A stretch of DNA of 64,000 bases, from NCBI RefSeq assembly GCF_015687155.1, contig NZ_JADPQF010000001.1, positions 930,001 through 994,000 of the forward strand, read 5' to 3'. The stretch is from Aliikangiella sp. G2MR2-5. Lineage in GTDB: Bacteria > Pseudomonadota > Gammaproteobacteria > Enterobacterales > Kangiellaceae. The notes beneath the pieces are model-generated. The model saw only the letters and a list, made by a program, of their open reading frames with translations. It was not told the origin of the DNA and ran no database searches. The position numbers were made by a program, and so were the translations under genes. Numbering within the stretch: position 1 is the first letter of the stretch; each line of letters opens with the position of its first letter. Of this stretch, positions 1 through 8,771 are shown in pieces.

Positions 1-346
1 AGTGATTATTTCTGGTGGTCGTGGTATGGCAAGTGGTGACAACTTCCATATGTTGGAAGAAATTGCTGATAAATTAGGTGCGGCGGTTGGTGCTTCAAGA
101 GCTGCTGTTGATGCTGGATTTGTTCCTAATGACTATCAGGTCGGTCAAACAGGTAAAATTGTAGCTCCCGAACTTTATATTGCTGTTGGTATTTCTGGCG
201 CTATACAACATCTTGCAGGTATGAAGGACAGTAAAGTTATTGTAGCCATCAACAAAGATGAAGAAGCACCAATTTTCCAGGTAGCAGACTATGGTTTGGT
301 TGCGGATTTATTTAAAGTGCTCCCTGAATTAAAAGAAGCTCTTTAA
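1..346 (+). CDS. etfA: Electron transfer flavoprotein alpha subunit, C-terminal part
   Basis: This is the last 114 or so residues of ETF alpha; the gene runs off the left edge, so the true start is outside the window. The family passes electrons from acyl-CoA and other flavin dehydrogenases to ETF:ubiquinone oxidoreductase in the cytoplasm. The visible part is the FAD-binding domain: SGGRG near the start, [10 protein letters not shown], a QVGQTGK segment, [15 protein letters not shown] and the closing [11 protein letters not shown]. These are strongly conserved in the family. etfB would be expected just upstream, outside the window. A strong intrinsic terminator follows about 20 bases after the stop, so this is the end of its operon. 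Confidence 0.95.
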   Translation, partial: VIISGGRGMASGDNFHMLEEIADKLGAAVGASRAAVDAGFVPNDYQVGQTGKIVAPELYIAVGISGAIQHLAGMKDSKVIVAINKDEEAPIFQVADYGLVADLFKVLPELKEAL

Positions 347-365
347 TTAAACATGATCTATTTAT

Positions 366-392
366 AAAGGCTTCTTCGGAAGCCTTTTTTAT
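366..392 (+). terminator. Rho-independent terminator after etfA
   Basis: An 8-bp stem (AAGGCTTC / GAAGCCTT) closes on a stable TTCG tetraloop and is followed by a run of six T and more T-rich sequence. It lies about 20 bases after the etfA stop. Confidence 0.9.
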
Positions 393-626
393 TTCTTATG
401 CCTTTCTTAGTATTGATTTTTAAAACAGTAAATCGTTAACGCGTTCATTAATTTTTTATAAGAAAAATCTTAAAAGTTTTTCAAAAATTGTGATTGTCCA
501 GGTAACTTTTTTTATTAATTCATCTAATATAGTGTGGAGTGTTACAACTTTTATTCGTAGATGAATTCGGTATTAAGTTGTTTTTTTTCACTCGGAATCA
601 CAAATAACTATAAATCAAAGGATGGG

Positions 627-2210
627 ATGATGAACATAATAAAACCTTTTAGTTTTCTCTTGCTTACACTTTTATCACTTTCTGCAAATGCAACATGTAA
701 CGTTTATACATTAAATGACGGAAATGGATGGGGTACTCTTCGCGCTTGCATTAATAACTCTCGTTCAGGAGAAACGATAGAGTTCAGAGTAACAGGGCGA
801 ATCAAACTGACTTTGGGCGAGTTAACTATTGCCGATAAAAATTTAACAATCAATGCTCAGTCTCCAGGCTCGATTATTATTGACGGTCAAAGTCAGTCTA
901 GACTATTTAAAGTACAGCGAAGCCGAGTGACATTTAGAAACTTGCATTTTGTTAATGGAAAGACTGCTTCAACTGGTACCTATGATGACCGAAGAGGTGG
1001 AGCGATTCAAAATGATTATGCGCACCCGAATGATGCCAGAAAGGTTACTGTAATTAATGGTAAATTTGTCAATAACGTTGCAACAGATGAAGGTGGCGCT
1101 ATTCATTCGATAGGCCCCCTTGAAATTGTTAATTCAAAATTTCAATTGAATAGAGCTGGAATTAACGGTGGCGCAATTGACGCTGGCACAGCATACAATC
1201 GACATAGTGTAATTATTCGAGATTCTTATTTTTCGCTTAATTCTGCTTCTCCGTCATCTATAGTGACTGATTCAACTGGAGCAGTTAGCGTCCACTGGTT
1301 TGATTTAAATATTTCGAACTCAACTTTTTATCGTAATTCTGGTGCCCATACTGGGGCTGTCGGTTTTTCCGGTGAAAGGGCGAACACACTAATCCTGAAT
1401 AGCGTTCGATTTAGTAACAATGAGTCAACATACAATACTCGGGGATATGGAGGTGCGCTAAAAATCAGTCATGCAGGAACGGCATCTATCAGTAACTCTG
1501 AATTCGTTAACAATGATAGCTCAGGATTTGGGGGAGCTATATGGCTGCAAGATAATGTAAATGTTGGAATAGGCTCTTCGACTTTTGCTGACAATTACAG
1601 CAGAATTGATGGCGGAGCGATTCAGTTTGGACTTATTACTGACGAAAATACTGGCAATGTAACTATAACTAATTCGACATTTTCCAGAAACAAAGCTGAA
1701 CGAAATGGTGGCGCAATTAGTAAACCTGCAAGGGGCGGAGTTAAACTAACTTTGCATCATGCGACCATTGCCGACAATGTTGCCCTCAATCAGGGAGGAG
1801 GAATACATTCTGATTACACTTCTTCGATAATGTTTCCGAATAAAGAAGTCATCGCATGGAACACTATTGTAGCTCAAAATAGCGCTTCGTCAGGGCTCGA
1901 TTGCTTTGGAACCGTTCACTACCGGGGAGATAGTCTATTTGGCTCAGAGGATAACTGTGCATTAAAAGTCGGATATCGAGGAGCCAATAAAATTATCTCT
2001 GTTCCAGGTTTACGCCCGCTAGATTATTATAATGCGAGTACTCAAACTCATGCGTTGACCGCTGCGAGCCCTTCCCGAGATGCAGCGGTTACCGAATGTG
2101 TTCTGAAAATAGATCAAAGGGGAGAGCCTCGTCCTGATCGTAATCCGATTAATGGTGACCCCAGTCACTGTGATATTGGTTCACATGAAAATCAAACCGA
2201 CTGGCAATAG
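627..2210 (+). CDS. Secreted right-handed beta-helix protein with choice-of-anchor-Q-like C-terminus
   Basis: The product is about 526 residues. I chose the start at the paired ATGs at 627/630 because AAAGGA lies just upstream and the next 21 residues form a good Sec signal peptide ending SANA. An earlier in-frame ATG at 561 lacks these features. The mature start has a GWGTLRACI motif, like the SLREAI motif seen ahead of many surface beta-helix proteins. The body has many short repeats of the kind NSxFxxNxAxxxGGAI, typical of Pmp-like or parallel beta-helix passenger domains. The end carries DQRGEPRP and CDIGSHE, the usual close of choice-of-anchor Q proteins. It is probably exported to the cell surface or medium; substrate or ligand is unknown. 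It stands alone between two terminators. Confidence 0.75.
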   Translation: MMNIIKPFSFLLLTLLSLSANATCNVYTLNDGNGWGTLRACINNSRSGETIEFRVTGRIKLTLGELTIADKNLTINAQSPGSIIIDGQSQSRLFKVQRSRVTFRNLHFVNGKTASTGTYDDRRGGAIQNDYAHPNDARKVTVINGKFVNNVATDEGGAIHSIGPLEIVNSKFQLNRAGINGGAIDAGTAYNRHSVIIRDSYFSLNSASPSSIVTDSTGAVSVHWFDLNISNSTFYRNSGAHTGAVGFSGERANTLILNSVRFSNNESTYNTRGYGGALKISHAGTASISNSEFVNNDSSGFGGAIWLQDNVNVGIGSSTFADNYSRIDGGAIQFGLITDENTGNVTITNSTFSRNKAERNGGAISKPARGGVKLTLHHATIADNVALNQGGGIHSDYTSSIMFPNKEVIAWNTIVAQNSASSGLDCFGTVHYRGDSLFGSEDNCALKVGYRGANKIISVPGLRPLDYYNASTQTHALTAASPSRDAAVTECVLKIDQRGEPRPDRNPINGDPSHCDIGSHENQTDWQ

Positions 2211-2229
2211 TTAGGTACGTGCATCTAAA

Positions 2230-2258
2230 ATGCCGGTGATGGTCACCGGCTTTTTTTT
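2230..2258 (+). terminator. Rho-independent terminator after the beta-helix gene
   Basis: A GC-rich 8-bp stem (GCCGGTGA / TCACCGGC) with a 3-base loop is followed directly by eight T, starting 21 bases after the stop. Confidence 0.92.
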
Positions 2259-2350
2259 GCTGGGAACTCCTGCATGCTTGTTTAATTGCTATTACCCAGT
2301 TAGTAAATTCTTCTTTTTTACAATTTTCCAGGGATAAATTATCCGGTTTT

Positions 2351-3007
2351 ATGGTCGAAAATAATACCCAGGAAAATACAGGAGAATTTGGTCGGATGCT
2401 GAAGTTAGAAAAGCTTGAATTTAAGAAAAACAGGCTGGCCGTCGGTTCTAGTGTGCCTGAAGAATCACGCAGAAGACTTCTGAAAGGTTTTTTTGCCGCG
2501 GGGGCTTTAGCAGGATTGGCGGGATACTTATACTGGCCTAATCGATGGCAATATATCGTTATACATCATTCGGCAGGTAACTACGGCAACATAGAGTTTT
2601 TGCAGAGGGTTCACAGGCAAAGACAGGCAGGAGATCCGATTGATGCAATTCCATACCATTTCATTATTGGAAATGGGAATGGAATGAGAATGGGAGAAGT
2701 GGCCAGCGATTGGCGTAAAGAACACAATTTATGGGGTGCTCATGTATCCTCAAGAAACTCATATCGCAACTTTTTGGGGCTTGGTATCTGTATGATAGGT
2801 AATTTCGAAAAATATGAAGTTCCCTCCGCACAATTTGAATCCCTGATCAATTTGTGCAGCAGATTAATGATTGATTACAACATACCGGTTGAAAATATAA
2901 ATGGCCACGGACTGGTGAAAAATGAAATGACACTTTGTCCAGGAAAATATTTTTCTGTTACTAAATTGAGAGAAGAATTATCCAAACGGATTGATGGGCA
3001 AGTTTAA
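2351..3007 (+). CDS. N-acetylmuramoyl-L-alanine amidase (amidase_2/PGRP type), Tat-like membrane anchor
   Basis: This 218-residue protein probably cuts the bond between MurNAc and the stem peptide in peptidoglycan. Residues 39-46 (SRRRLLKG) followed by a hydrophobic stretch to about 61 look like a twin-arginine signal or an uncleaved membrane anchor, so the domain would act in the periplasm. The amidase_2 fold is seen in IHHS (His72/His73), IPYHFIIGNGNG, GLGICMIGNF, a GHG near residue 187 and CPGKYF near the end. The first His, the GHG His and the Cys fit the zinc-ligand pattern of PGRP-type enzymes. A second start at 2396 has a better ribosome site (AGGAG) and would keep the RR segment; the start is therefore uncertain. 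It has no operon partner. Confidence 0.82.
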   Translation: MVENNTQENTGEFGRMLKLEKLEFKKNRLAVGSSVPEESRRRLLKGFFAAGALAGLAGYLYWPNRWQYIVIHHSAGNYGNIEFLQRVHRQRQAGDPIDAIPYHFIIGNGNGMRMGEVASDWRKEHNLWGAHVSSRNSYRNFLGLGICMIGNFEKYEVPSAQFESLINLCSRLMIDYNIPVENINGHGLVKNEMTLCPGKYFSVTKLREELSKRIDGQV

Positions 3008-3065
3008 AAGAAATGTTATTCTATCTTGATTATCTACAACTCTGTCTTTTAACTCATCGATTGTT

Positions 3066-4544
3066 CTAGAAAGAACTTTTTTCTAATAGAGAACTGTGGA
3101 ATTTATAGTGGTTTTTCCCCTTGCTTTTGGCAATATACATTGCTTTGTCAGCTAACCGGATAAGGCTTTCCAATTCTTTTCCATCATCTGGAAAAGTTGA
3201 AATACCAATACTTGCTCCTACTTGCTTAGTGCCAGAACCTAGTTCGAATGGTTCATTTATTACCTTAATTATTTTATTGGCTACTTTTTCAGAAAGTTCC
3301 CTATGAGCATCATTATTGAGTAATACGATAAACTCATCACCACCATATCGTGCAATGATGTCGGAATCTCGAATACAGTTTTTTAATCGATGACTAATTT
3401 GCTGAAGTAAAATATCTCCAGATTGGTGTCCCGATTCGTCATTTACTTTTTTAAAACCGTCAATATCAATGAATAGTATTGCGTGTTTTTCTGCGTCTCT
3501 TTGCGCTTTTGCTAGTGAGAAGTATGCCAGTTCTTTGAAAAGCCGTCGATTTGGTAGATCTGTTAAAGGGTCATGTTGTGCTTGTCTTTTCAGTTTTTTC
3601 TCAACGTGTTTGCGACGAATAATTTCGGCTTTAAGACCTTTGTTGAGTCGAAAGATAATAAAAACGATGATCGACAATAGCAAAAATGGCGGCGTGCCCC
3701 ACAATACAATATTATTGAAGGATATTCCTTTTTCCACCTTCACCGAAAGCCAGGTATTGGTAATTGCTGTTCTTTCTCGATTTCCAATTGATTCAAATAC
3801 TTTGTTTAAGATAGGAGCAAGTGGAGCAAGTTCATCTTTCACTGCCATCGAAACCTTTAAATCAAAAGGAGTAAATGCGGATATGATAAGCTGTTGAAAG
3901 TCTCCCCGAATAATATTGCTGTTAACTCCCGCAATCGCGCCGATATATGCATCTGCTTTCCCCTGGTCTACTAGCGACAATCCTTCTTCGATAGACTTTA
4001 CCAGCTTAAGGTTGATATCAGGTTTATTATTTTGAATATATTCGACAATAGCAAATCCTTTTACCAAAGCAACAGTTCGTTCAGAAAGAGAGTCAATGCT
4101 GCTAGCGTAAAAGCCTTTTTTATTGCTGACAATGACTGTAGGTGTTGTAAAATAGGAGGTAGTGAATAAAAACTCTTTTCTTCTGCTTTCTGTTGCGATT
4201 ATTCCCGGCAACAAATCGATTTCATTTTGTTTAAAAAGATCAAAAGCTTCAAGCCAGGATTGGGTCTGTCGTATTCGAAATTTAATCCCCAGCTTTTGCT
4301 CCGCAACGCTCAAATAATCGGCCGAGATTCCTGAATAGGCTCCTTCATTGTCGACAAATTCATAAGGATACCAGTGTTGATCTATCCCGATTATTATTTC
4401 CGAGTGTAAATCAAGCCATCTTTTTTCTTCATCAGAAAGAGATATTTTACTAGGAGCAGAAATAGCGGTCGTTTCATTAGCCAACAGGTTTTTTGCGTAA
4501 ACGCAAAATAGAAAAATTATTAAGTACCTATAGGTCGACGACAT
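3066..4544 (-). CDS. Diguanylate cyclase with periplasmic SBP_bac_3 sensor domain
   Basis: About 492 residues. I place the start at 4544 because the following residues (MSSTYRYLIIFLF...) form a signal peptide; an in-frame ATG at 4598 adds 18 residues and has no better ribosome site. The N-terminal 220 residues match type 3 solute-binding domains (WYPYEF, GISADYL, DLLPGI). One membrane helix follows, then a GGDEF domain. The active site RYGGDEF is intact, as is DIDGFKKVND. RDSD sits exactly five residues upstream of GGDEF, so the allosteric I-site is present. Expected activity is making c-di-GMP from two GTP in response to a periplasmic small molecule, perhaps an amino acid. It is a single gene, opposite to the amidase. 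Confidence 0.9.
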   Translation of the reverse strand: MSSTYRYLIIFLFCVYAKNLLANETTAISAPSKISLSDEEKRWLDLHSEIIIGIDQHWYPYEFVDNEGAYSGISADYLSVAEQKLGIKFRIRQTQSWLEAFDLFKQNEIDLLPGIIATESRRKEFLFTTSYFTTPTVIVSNKKGFYASSIDSLSERTVALVKGFAIVEYIQNNKPDINLKLVKSIEEGLSLVDQGKADAYIGAIAGVNSNIIRGDFQQLIISAFTPFDLKVSMAVKDELAPLAPILNKVFESIGNRERTAITNTWLSVKVEKGISFNNIVLWGTPPFLLLSIIVFIIFRLNKGLKAEIIRRKHVEKKLKRQAQHDPLTDLPNRRLFKELAYFSLAKAQRDAEKHAILFIDIDGFKKVNDESGHQSGDILLQQISHRLKNCIRDSDIIARYGGDEFIVLLNNDAHRELSEKVANKIIKVINEPFELGSGTKQVGASIGISTFPDDGKELESLIRLADKAMYIAKSKGKNHYKFHSSLLEKSSF

Positions 4545-4609
4545 CGATAAATAGCAATAAAAACAAAACCGGTATCCGATAATTTTAGCATATGGCATAA
4601 ATAGTGAAT

Positions 4610-4645
4610 GAAAAATAAAATGCGGGCCTGAAGGGCCCGCGAAAA
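4610..4645 (-). terminator. Terminator of the subtilisin gene
   Basis: On the minus strand, GCGGGCC and GGCCCGC form a 7-bp GC stem with a 5-base loop, followed by an AT-rich, T-biased tract. It lies about 45 bases after the protease stop. Confidence 0.75.
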
Positions 4646-4686
4646 ATCGATATGATTTTTAGTTATTGACTACGAGAGTTGATTCT

Positions 4687-6687
4687 CTAAAACACAACAC
4701 TAACTTCAGAGGAGCAGTCACTGGTTCCACTTTCACAGACTTTATAAGTGTAGGTTGCACCACCTCGATTATTTGTTGCATCGGTATAGGCTCCATTGTT
4801 AGAGGTCGTTGTTAAAATTGAACCATTACGATAAATATCAACGTCTGAACCGTTGGCGCCATCCCATGACAGGTCGACATGATGACGACCGCGGATTTTA
4901 TAGCCATTTGCTGAAAGGTTGATACTGCCTGCTCCTCCGTCATTCACTGAAACTGTCTGGCTTGAGCTATCGTTAGCACCATCATTATCAGTTACGGTAA
5001 GTGTTACAACGTAATCCCCTGTTGCAGCAAAAGTATGATTTACCGACTGGCCATTGGCCGAGTTGCCATCGCCAAAATCCCAGGTATAGGAAACGATACT
5101 TCCATCACTGTCACTGCTCAGGCTTCCGTCAAAACTGCACACAAGATTGCTACAGTTAAAAGTAAAGCTGCTGGTTGGAGGATTATTGGAAGTTGAACCT
5201 CCTTCGTAGCTTCCTAACAATGAGACTCCTGAGAAACTGGAGTAACCGCGAACCATGACATAATAGGTTCCAGTCTGTGGAGTGGCAAAGCTACAGTTTT
5301 CGTTATTCCCGGAAGAGTAGGGACGACAATCATAATCGCTACCAGTTGGTTTTGAACCGAATTTGACATAGAGATCTGCATCTCCGCTTCCGCCAGACAT
5401 TTCAAAAACCAGATTAGATGCTCCGGATGGAACATCCATTTTGTACTCTAGTTCATCACCACTGCCGCCTGAGAGGTTATCGACGGGAACACCATTGACC
5501 AGATCGGTAGGTTCTGGCGGTGGAGGTAGTTCTCCAACATCACATCCGTTCGCTGCAAAAAGATCGTACATTGCTTTGGCTTTTACTATTCCCCAGCCAT
5601 AGCTGTTATCTCGGCCAGCACTACCTCTATCTTCTGCTGATTTTGACATTGCAATCCTTACCTGTTCAGCGGTACAACTTGAGAAATGACTCCAGACCAA
5701 GGCTGCAACACCTGATACATGCGGTGTTGCCATGGAGGTTCCTGACCAGGCCGCGTAGGAGTTATTCGGTAAGGTCGACATTACGCTTACTCCTGGTGCT
5801 GCGATTTCAACCTGGCTGTTATATTGTGAAAAGCTCGCTTTATTTCCACTAGAGTCAACTGCTGCTACAGACATGACTGAGTCGTAAGATGCAGGGTAAG
5901 AGAGACTACTGTTTCCATCATTACCCGCGGCGGCAATTGACAGAACACCGCTGGCGTAAGCATTGTCAAACGCAGCTTGTTCAGCGCTACTTGATGCGCC
6001 TCCACCCAGACTCATGCTAATAACTTTTGCGCCCGCCGCGGTACACTGATCTACTGCAGCAACCAAATCTGAACCATAAGCCCAGCTACCACTGTTATTG
6101 AAAACCTTTACCATGTGAATTTTGAGGTTGTTGTTCGGATTTACTCCGATAACACCTACACCGTTGTTGCCCAGCGCTGCGATGGTACCTGATACATGAG
6201 TTCCGTGGCCATGGCCGTCTTCGTACCAGTTGCCGGTGTCATAGCTACCGTAACCGTCATCACCGGTAACTCCGGTGCTAGGAAGATCTTCATGCCCTAA
6301 TGAATAGCCGGTGTCCATGATACAGACGGTCATATTTCCGGTAAGCGAATCGCTTACTTGTGGTGCTTCAACCATCGTAATGCCGTAAGGAGTTTCTTCT
6401 GCCATCAGATAGCGTTTGGGGTCGATTTCAAAGATATCGATATCGCTTCTGTTCTTTAGTTGTTGCGCAGCTTTTGAGGGCAAAGAGATTGACATCATTT
6501 GATGCTTGTCCAGCTCTCGTTTGATTTGGCCGCGATTGGCCTTAACTGCATTTATTATCGAAGATTTAGCGCCTTGCTTGAATTTTACGATATAGCGCTG
6601 AGATTCATCCTCTGCCTGGACTGAATTAGTTAAAGCTAAAGCAGACAATATGGCAGAAGCAATCAAAGGATTGTTTTTACGAATCAT
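4687..6687 (-). CDS. Secreted subtilisin-like serine protease with PPC and PKD domains
   Basis: A 666-residue exported protease. Order of parts: Sec signal peptide (1-25, ending VQA), inhibitor I9-type propeptide (about 30-95), S8 catalytic domain (about 100-385), a proline-rich linker (PPPPEPTD), a PPC domain with two Cys (about 395-495), a PKD domain (about 500-585, WDFGDGNSANG) and a C-terminal Fn3-like domain ending in a Cys pair. The catalytic triad is intact: Asp125 in IMDTG, His161 in HGTHVSG and Ser318 in GTSMATPH, with Asn256 of AAGND as oxyanion residue. Proteases of this plan from marine gammaproteobacteria degrade proteins outside the cell. AAAGGA lies seven bases before the ATG. 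The gene is monocistronic. Confidence 0.93.
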   Translation of the reverse strand: MIRKNNPLIASAILSALALTNSVQAEDESQRYIVKFKQGAKSSIINAVKANRGQIKRELDKHQMMSISLPSKAAQQLKNRSDIDIFEIDPKRYLMAEETPYGITMVEAPQVSDSLTGNMTVCIMDTGYSLGHEDLPSTGVTGDDGYGSYDTGNWYEDGHGHGTHVSGTIAALGNNGVGVIGVNPNNNLKIHMVKVFNNSGSWAYGSDLVAAVDQCTAAGAKVISMSLGGGASSSAEQAAFDNAYASGVLSIAAAGNDGNSSLSYPASYDSVMSVAAVDSSGNKASFSQYNSQVEIAAPGVSVMSTLPNNSYAAWSGTSMATPHVSGVAALVWSHFSSCTAEQVRIAMSKSAEDRGSAGRDNSYGWGIVKAKAMYDLFAANGCDVGELPPPPEPTDLVNGVPVDNLSGGSGDELEYKMDVPSGASNLVFEMSGGSGDADLYVKFGSKPTGSDYDCRPYSSGNNENCSFATPQTGTYYVMVRGYSSFSGVSLLGSYEGGSTSNNPPTSSFTFNCSNLVCSFDGSLSSDSDGSIVSYTWDFGDGNSANGQSVNHTFAATGDYVVTLTVTDNDGANDSSSQTVSVNDGGAGSINLSANGYKIRGRHHVDLSWDGANGSDVDIYRNGSILTTTSNNGAYTDATNNRGGATYTYKVCESGTSDCSSEVSVVF

Positions 6688-6699
6688 AGAGTGGTCCTT

Positions 6700-7070
6700 T
6701 TGTGACTTAGTTATAGTTTATTTTTCCATGTAGGGTAAGAACCATCAGGTACGGCTTAAATCCTTTCTTACCGAATATAAGTATTGGACAATATTTAAAA
6801 GGGTGTTATGTAAATTCCGACAGAAATTAGTACAAATACGCCAACTTGAAAAAATCTATTCTTTATTAGAGATATTTAAGGCTTTATTTCCAGGCTCAAA
6901 CTTCAAATTCAAAGACAGGTAGTTGTGAATTATTCGACACAATCCCTTGATAAAGGTTACTGCAGTGCAATATTATTAATTGCGAATAGAGATGTTGATT
7001 TGCCGGTATTAATCCTAGCGCAGCGCTTTCACAAAGTCTTACTTAATGTCAATGTTAGCGTCTCGTCGGT
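6700..7070. other. Intergenic region without a supported gene
   Basis: About 385 bases between the protease start and the end of the LuxR-type gene. It should hold the protease promoter. A short plus-strand frame (6925-7140) overlaps the end of the regulator on the other strand and shows no ribosome site or recognisable protein, so I do not call it a gene. Confidence 0.5.
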
Positions 7071-7073
7071 GCA

Positions 7074-7574
7074 TTATAATAAATCTTCAATAAACCATGC
7101 TGAGAAAGCATGTTTTCCGTTTACGCCAGCTTTTCGGTAAATATTGGTCGACTGATTTCTTACTGTTTTCTCTGTAACATTTCTGAAATAGGCGATTTCC
7201 TTATGGGAAAACCCTTTGAGAATCAATATACCAATTTCCTGCTCTGTATCGGTAAGACGCCAATTGTTAAACTGTTCTTTGATCGCTTCTGAAAGCGCCT
7301 TTCTGGCACTTGCGAGTGCATCGGATACCTTTTGATTAGCCTGACAAGTTTCTTTTAACTCGATTTTCAGTTTTTTGATTTGCTCACTATAGACTATTTG
7401 TTTTTTGATTAAGAACAGAATCAAAAGAGTAGCTAAAGTGGCGATAACCAACTCTTGTATTAAATGAAAAACTTTGGCGCCATGTCCCAGATCGACAATG
7501 ATATCGCCGACGCTGGCTACTACTATAGCTGACAAGAAGAGAATGAGAAATAGACTTTGTTTGTCAAACTTCAT
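7074..7574 (-). CDS. Membrane-anchored LuxR-type helix-turn-helix regulator
   Basis: About 166 residues from the ATG at 7574. That start is preferred because two membrane helices follow at once and because the earlier ATG at 7643 falls inside a palindrome that may be an operator. Layout: two transmembrane helices (roughly residues 8-60), a charged coiled-coil-like stretch (ESEQ... to about 100), and a C-terminal LuxR/GerE HTH with TEQEIGILILKGFSHKEIA, a TEKTVRNQ recognition helix and IYRKAGV. The domain binds DNA as a dimer; the membrane part may sense the membrane or its lipid/redox state (inference). It is divergent from a cytochrome b561 gene, its likely target. Confidence 0.8.
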   Translation of the reverse strand: MKFDKQSLFLILFLSAIVVASVGDIIVDLGHGAKVFHLIQELVIATLATLLILFLIKKQIVYSEQIKKLKIELKETCQANQKVSDALASARKALSEAIKEQFNNWRLTDTEQEIGILILKGFSHKEIAYFRNVTEKTVRNQSTNIYRKAGVNGKHAFSAWFIEDLL

Positions 7575-7637
7575 TGGGTTTTTCGTCTCACTGTAAATAG
7601 GATTCATTCTAGCCTGGTAGATACAGCCAATACTTCG

Positions 7638-7649
7638 GGACATATGTCC
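7638..7649. promoter_or_regulatory. Perfect 12-bp palindrome, candidate operator
   Basis: GGACATATGTCC is a perfect palindrome in the divergent gap between the LuxR-type regulator and the cytochrome b561 gene. A weaker copy (GGACATATATCA) starts at 7703. Position between the two genes suggests autoregulation or joint control; the binding protein is not known. Confidence 0.4.
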
Positions 7650-7776
7650 AATTGGTTTTCACAAGCAATTTATTCCTTTACTTTCAAAGCATTAAGTTCT
7701 TAGGACATATATCATATTTAAATTATCGGTTATCACAGATAAGTTTAATAATAGAGCAAGCGGCGGAGTTAATACA

Positions 7777-8517
7777 ATGAATCGAATCTACGTCTGGGAC
7801 AGGTTTGTCCGCATATTTCACTGGTCGTTGTTAGCAGCATTTATTCTTTGCTACATCACAGAAGGAGAGTATCAGGTTCACTTCTATTCAGGATATCTGA
7901 TAACAGCATTAATCTTATCACGGGCTATTTGGGGGCTAGTCGGTACAAAGTACGCCAGGTTCTCTGATTTTGTCTATGCGCCGAGATTGGCCTTGGCCTA
8001 TTTGCAAAACTTATTTCATTCAGATGAAAGCGAAAAGAAGCTTAGTAAAAGGTTAAGGCAAAGTAAGCATTATTTGGGACATAATCCAGCAGGAGGGCTA
8101 ATGGTTATTGCGCTGATGATAAGCATATTATTGACCTGTGTATCAGGTATGGCTGTTTATGGCTCTCAAGGCTATGGGCCTTTTGCAGATGCATTTGAAA
8201 CACCTGCAAGGACTTCAACGAGTATGGATAAAAACAAGGCTTTTCTGAAAACGGATAAGAAAGATGAATTGGATATAAAAGATGAAATGGAAGAATTACA
8301 TATGGAAAAGGAGACTGTAGAGAGCAATAAGAATAAAGAGAGTAAAGAGAGTAAAGAGAGGGAGGAGTTTCTGGAAGAAATTCATGAATTCTTTGTTAAT
8401 TTAACTTTGCTATTGGTTTTTGTACATATTTTCGGTGTCGCTCTTTCTTCCTTTAAACAAAATGAAAACCTGGTCCAATCGATGATTACAGGATACAAAA
8501 ATAACACTAAAGAATGA
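7777..8517 (+). CDS. Cytochrome b561 (bacterial/Ni-hydrogenase b-type)
   Basis: A 246-residue inner-membrane b-type cytochrome of the COG3658 kind, which moves electrons between quinols and partner proteins. It starts VWDRFVRIFHWSLL, the family's usual beginning, with His15 a likely haem ligand. Later helices carry HFYSGY, GHNPAGG and VHIFG, supplying the other His. Four membrane helices are visible. Between helices 3 and 4 there is an unusually long acidic and lysine-rich insert (about residues 148-205) with repeats of KESKES, made by a 9-base repeat in the DNA. A GGAG ribosome site sits nine bases upstream. Divergent to the LuxR-type gene. Confidence 0.85.
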   Translation: MNRIYVWDRFVRIFHWSLLAAFILCYITEGEYQVHFYSGYLITALILSRAIWGLVGTKYARFSDFVYAPRLALAYLQNLFHSDESEKKLSKRLRQSKHYLGHNPAGGLMVIALMISILLTCVSGMAVYGSQGYGPFADAFETPARTSTSMDKNKAFLKTDKKDELDIKDEMEELHMEKETVESNKNKESKESKEREEFLEEIHEFFVNLTLLLVFVHIFGVALSSFKQNENLVQSMITGYKNNTKE

Positions 8518-8627
8518 TTCTAAGTTATTGATATTTTTGAGTAGATAAGGCTCGTTTGATACCTATTCTTACGTATATTTCGCAAAATTATTACAAATAC
8601 CAATGTTTTTTGTAATTTGTTCAATTT

Positions 8628-8657
8628 TTTACAAAATCTTTCAGCTTTTACTATATT
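8628..8657 (+). promoter_or_regulatory. Candidate sigma-70 promoter for the REC-GGDEF-EAL gene
   Basis: TTTACA at 8628-8633 and TATATT at 8652-8657 are 18 bases apart (CTATAT gives 17). They lie about 110 bases before the TTG start. Recognised by eye only. Confidence 0.4.
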
Positions 8658-8696
8658 AGTTATTAGAACGCTTAATTAGGGTACCTACTAGGAGGT

Positions 8697-8771
8697 ATGC
8701 TGCTTGCTCGATCAGAAAAATCTCCGCGAATTTTCACCGACGAGCGAATCAAAGCAAGGACATCTAATTGA
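8697..8771 (+). CDS. Possible 24-codon leader ORF overlapping the next start
   Basis: ATG to TGA, 24 residues, basic (MLLARSEKSPRIF...). Its TGA overlaps the TTG start of the following gene as TTGA, a form that often couples translation. A strong AGGAGG lies upstream but only one base from the ATG, which is too close for efficient initiation, so expression is doubtful. No known leader peptide is recognised. Confidence 0.2.
   Translation: MLLARSEKSPRIFTDERIKARTSN

Noticed and set aside
6925-7140. 71-residue plus-strand ORF
   Set aside because: Overlaps the end of the LuxR-type gene on the other strand and has no ribosome site.
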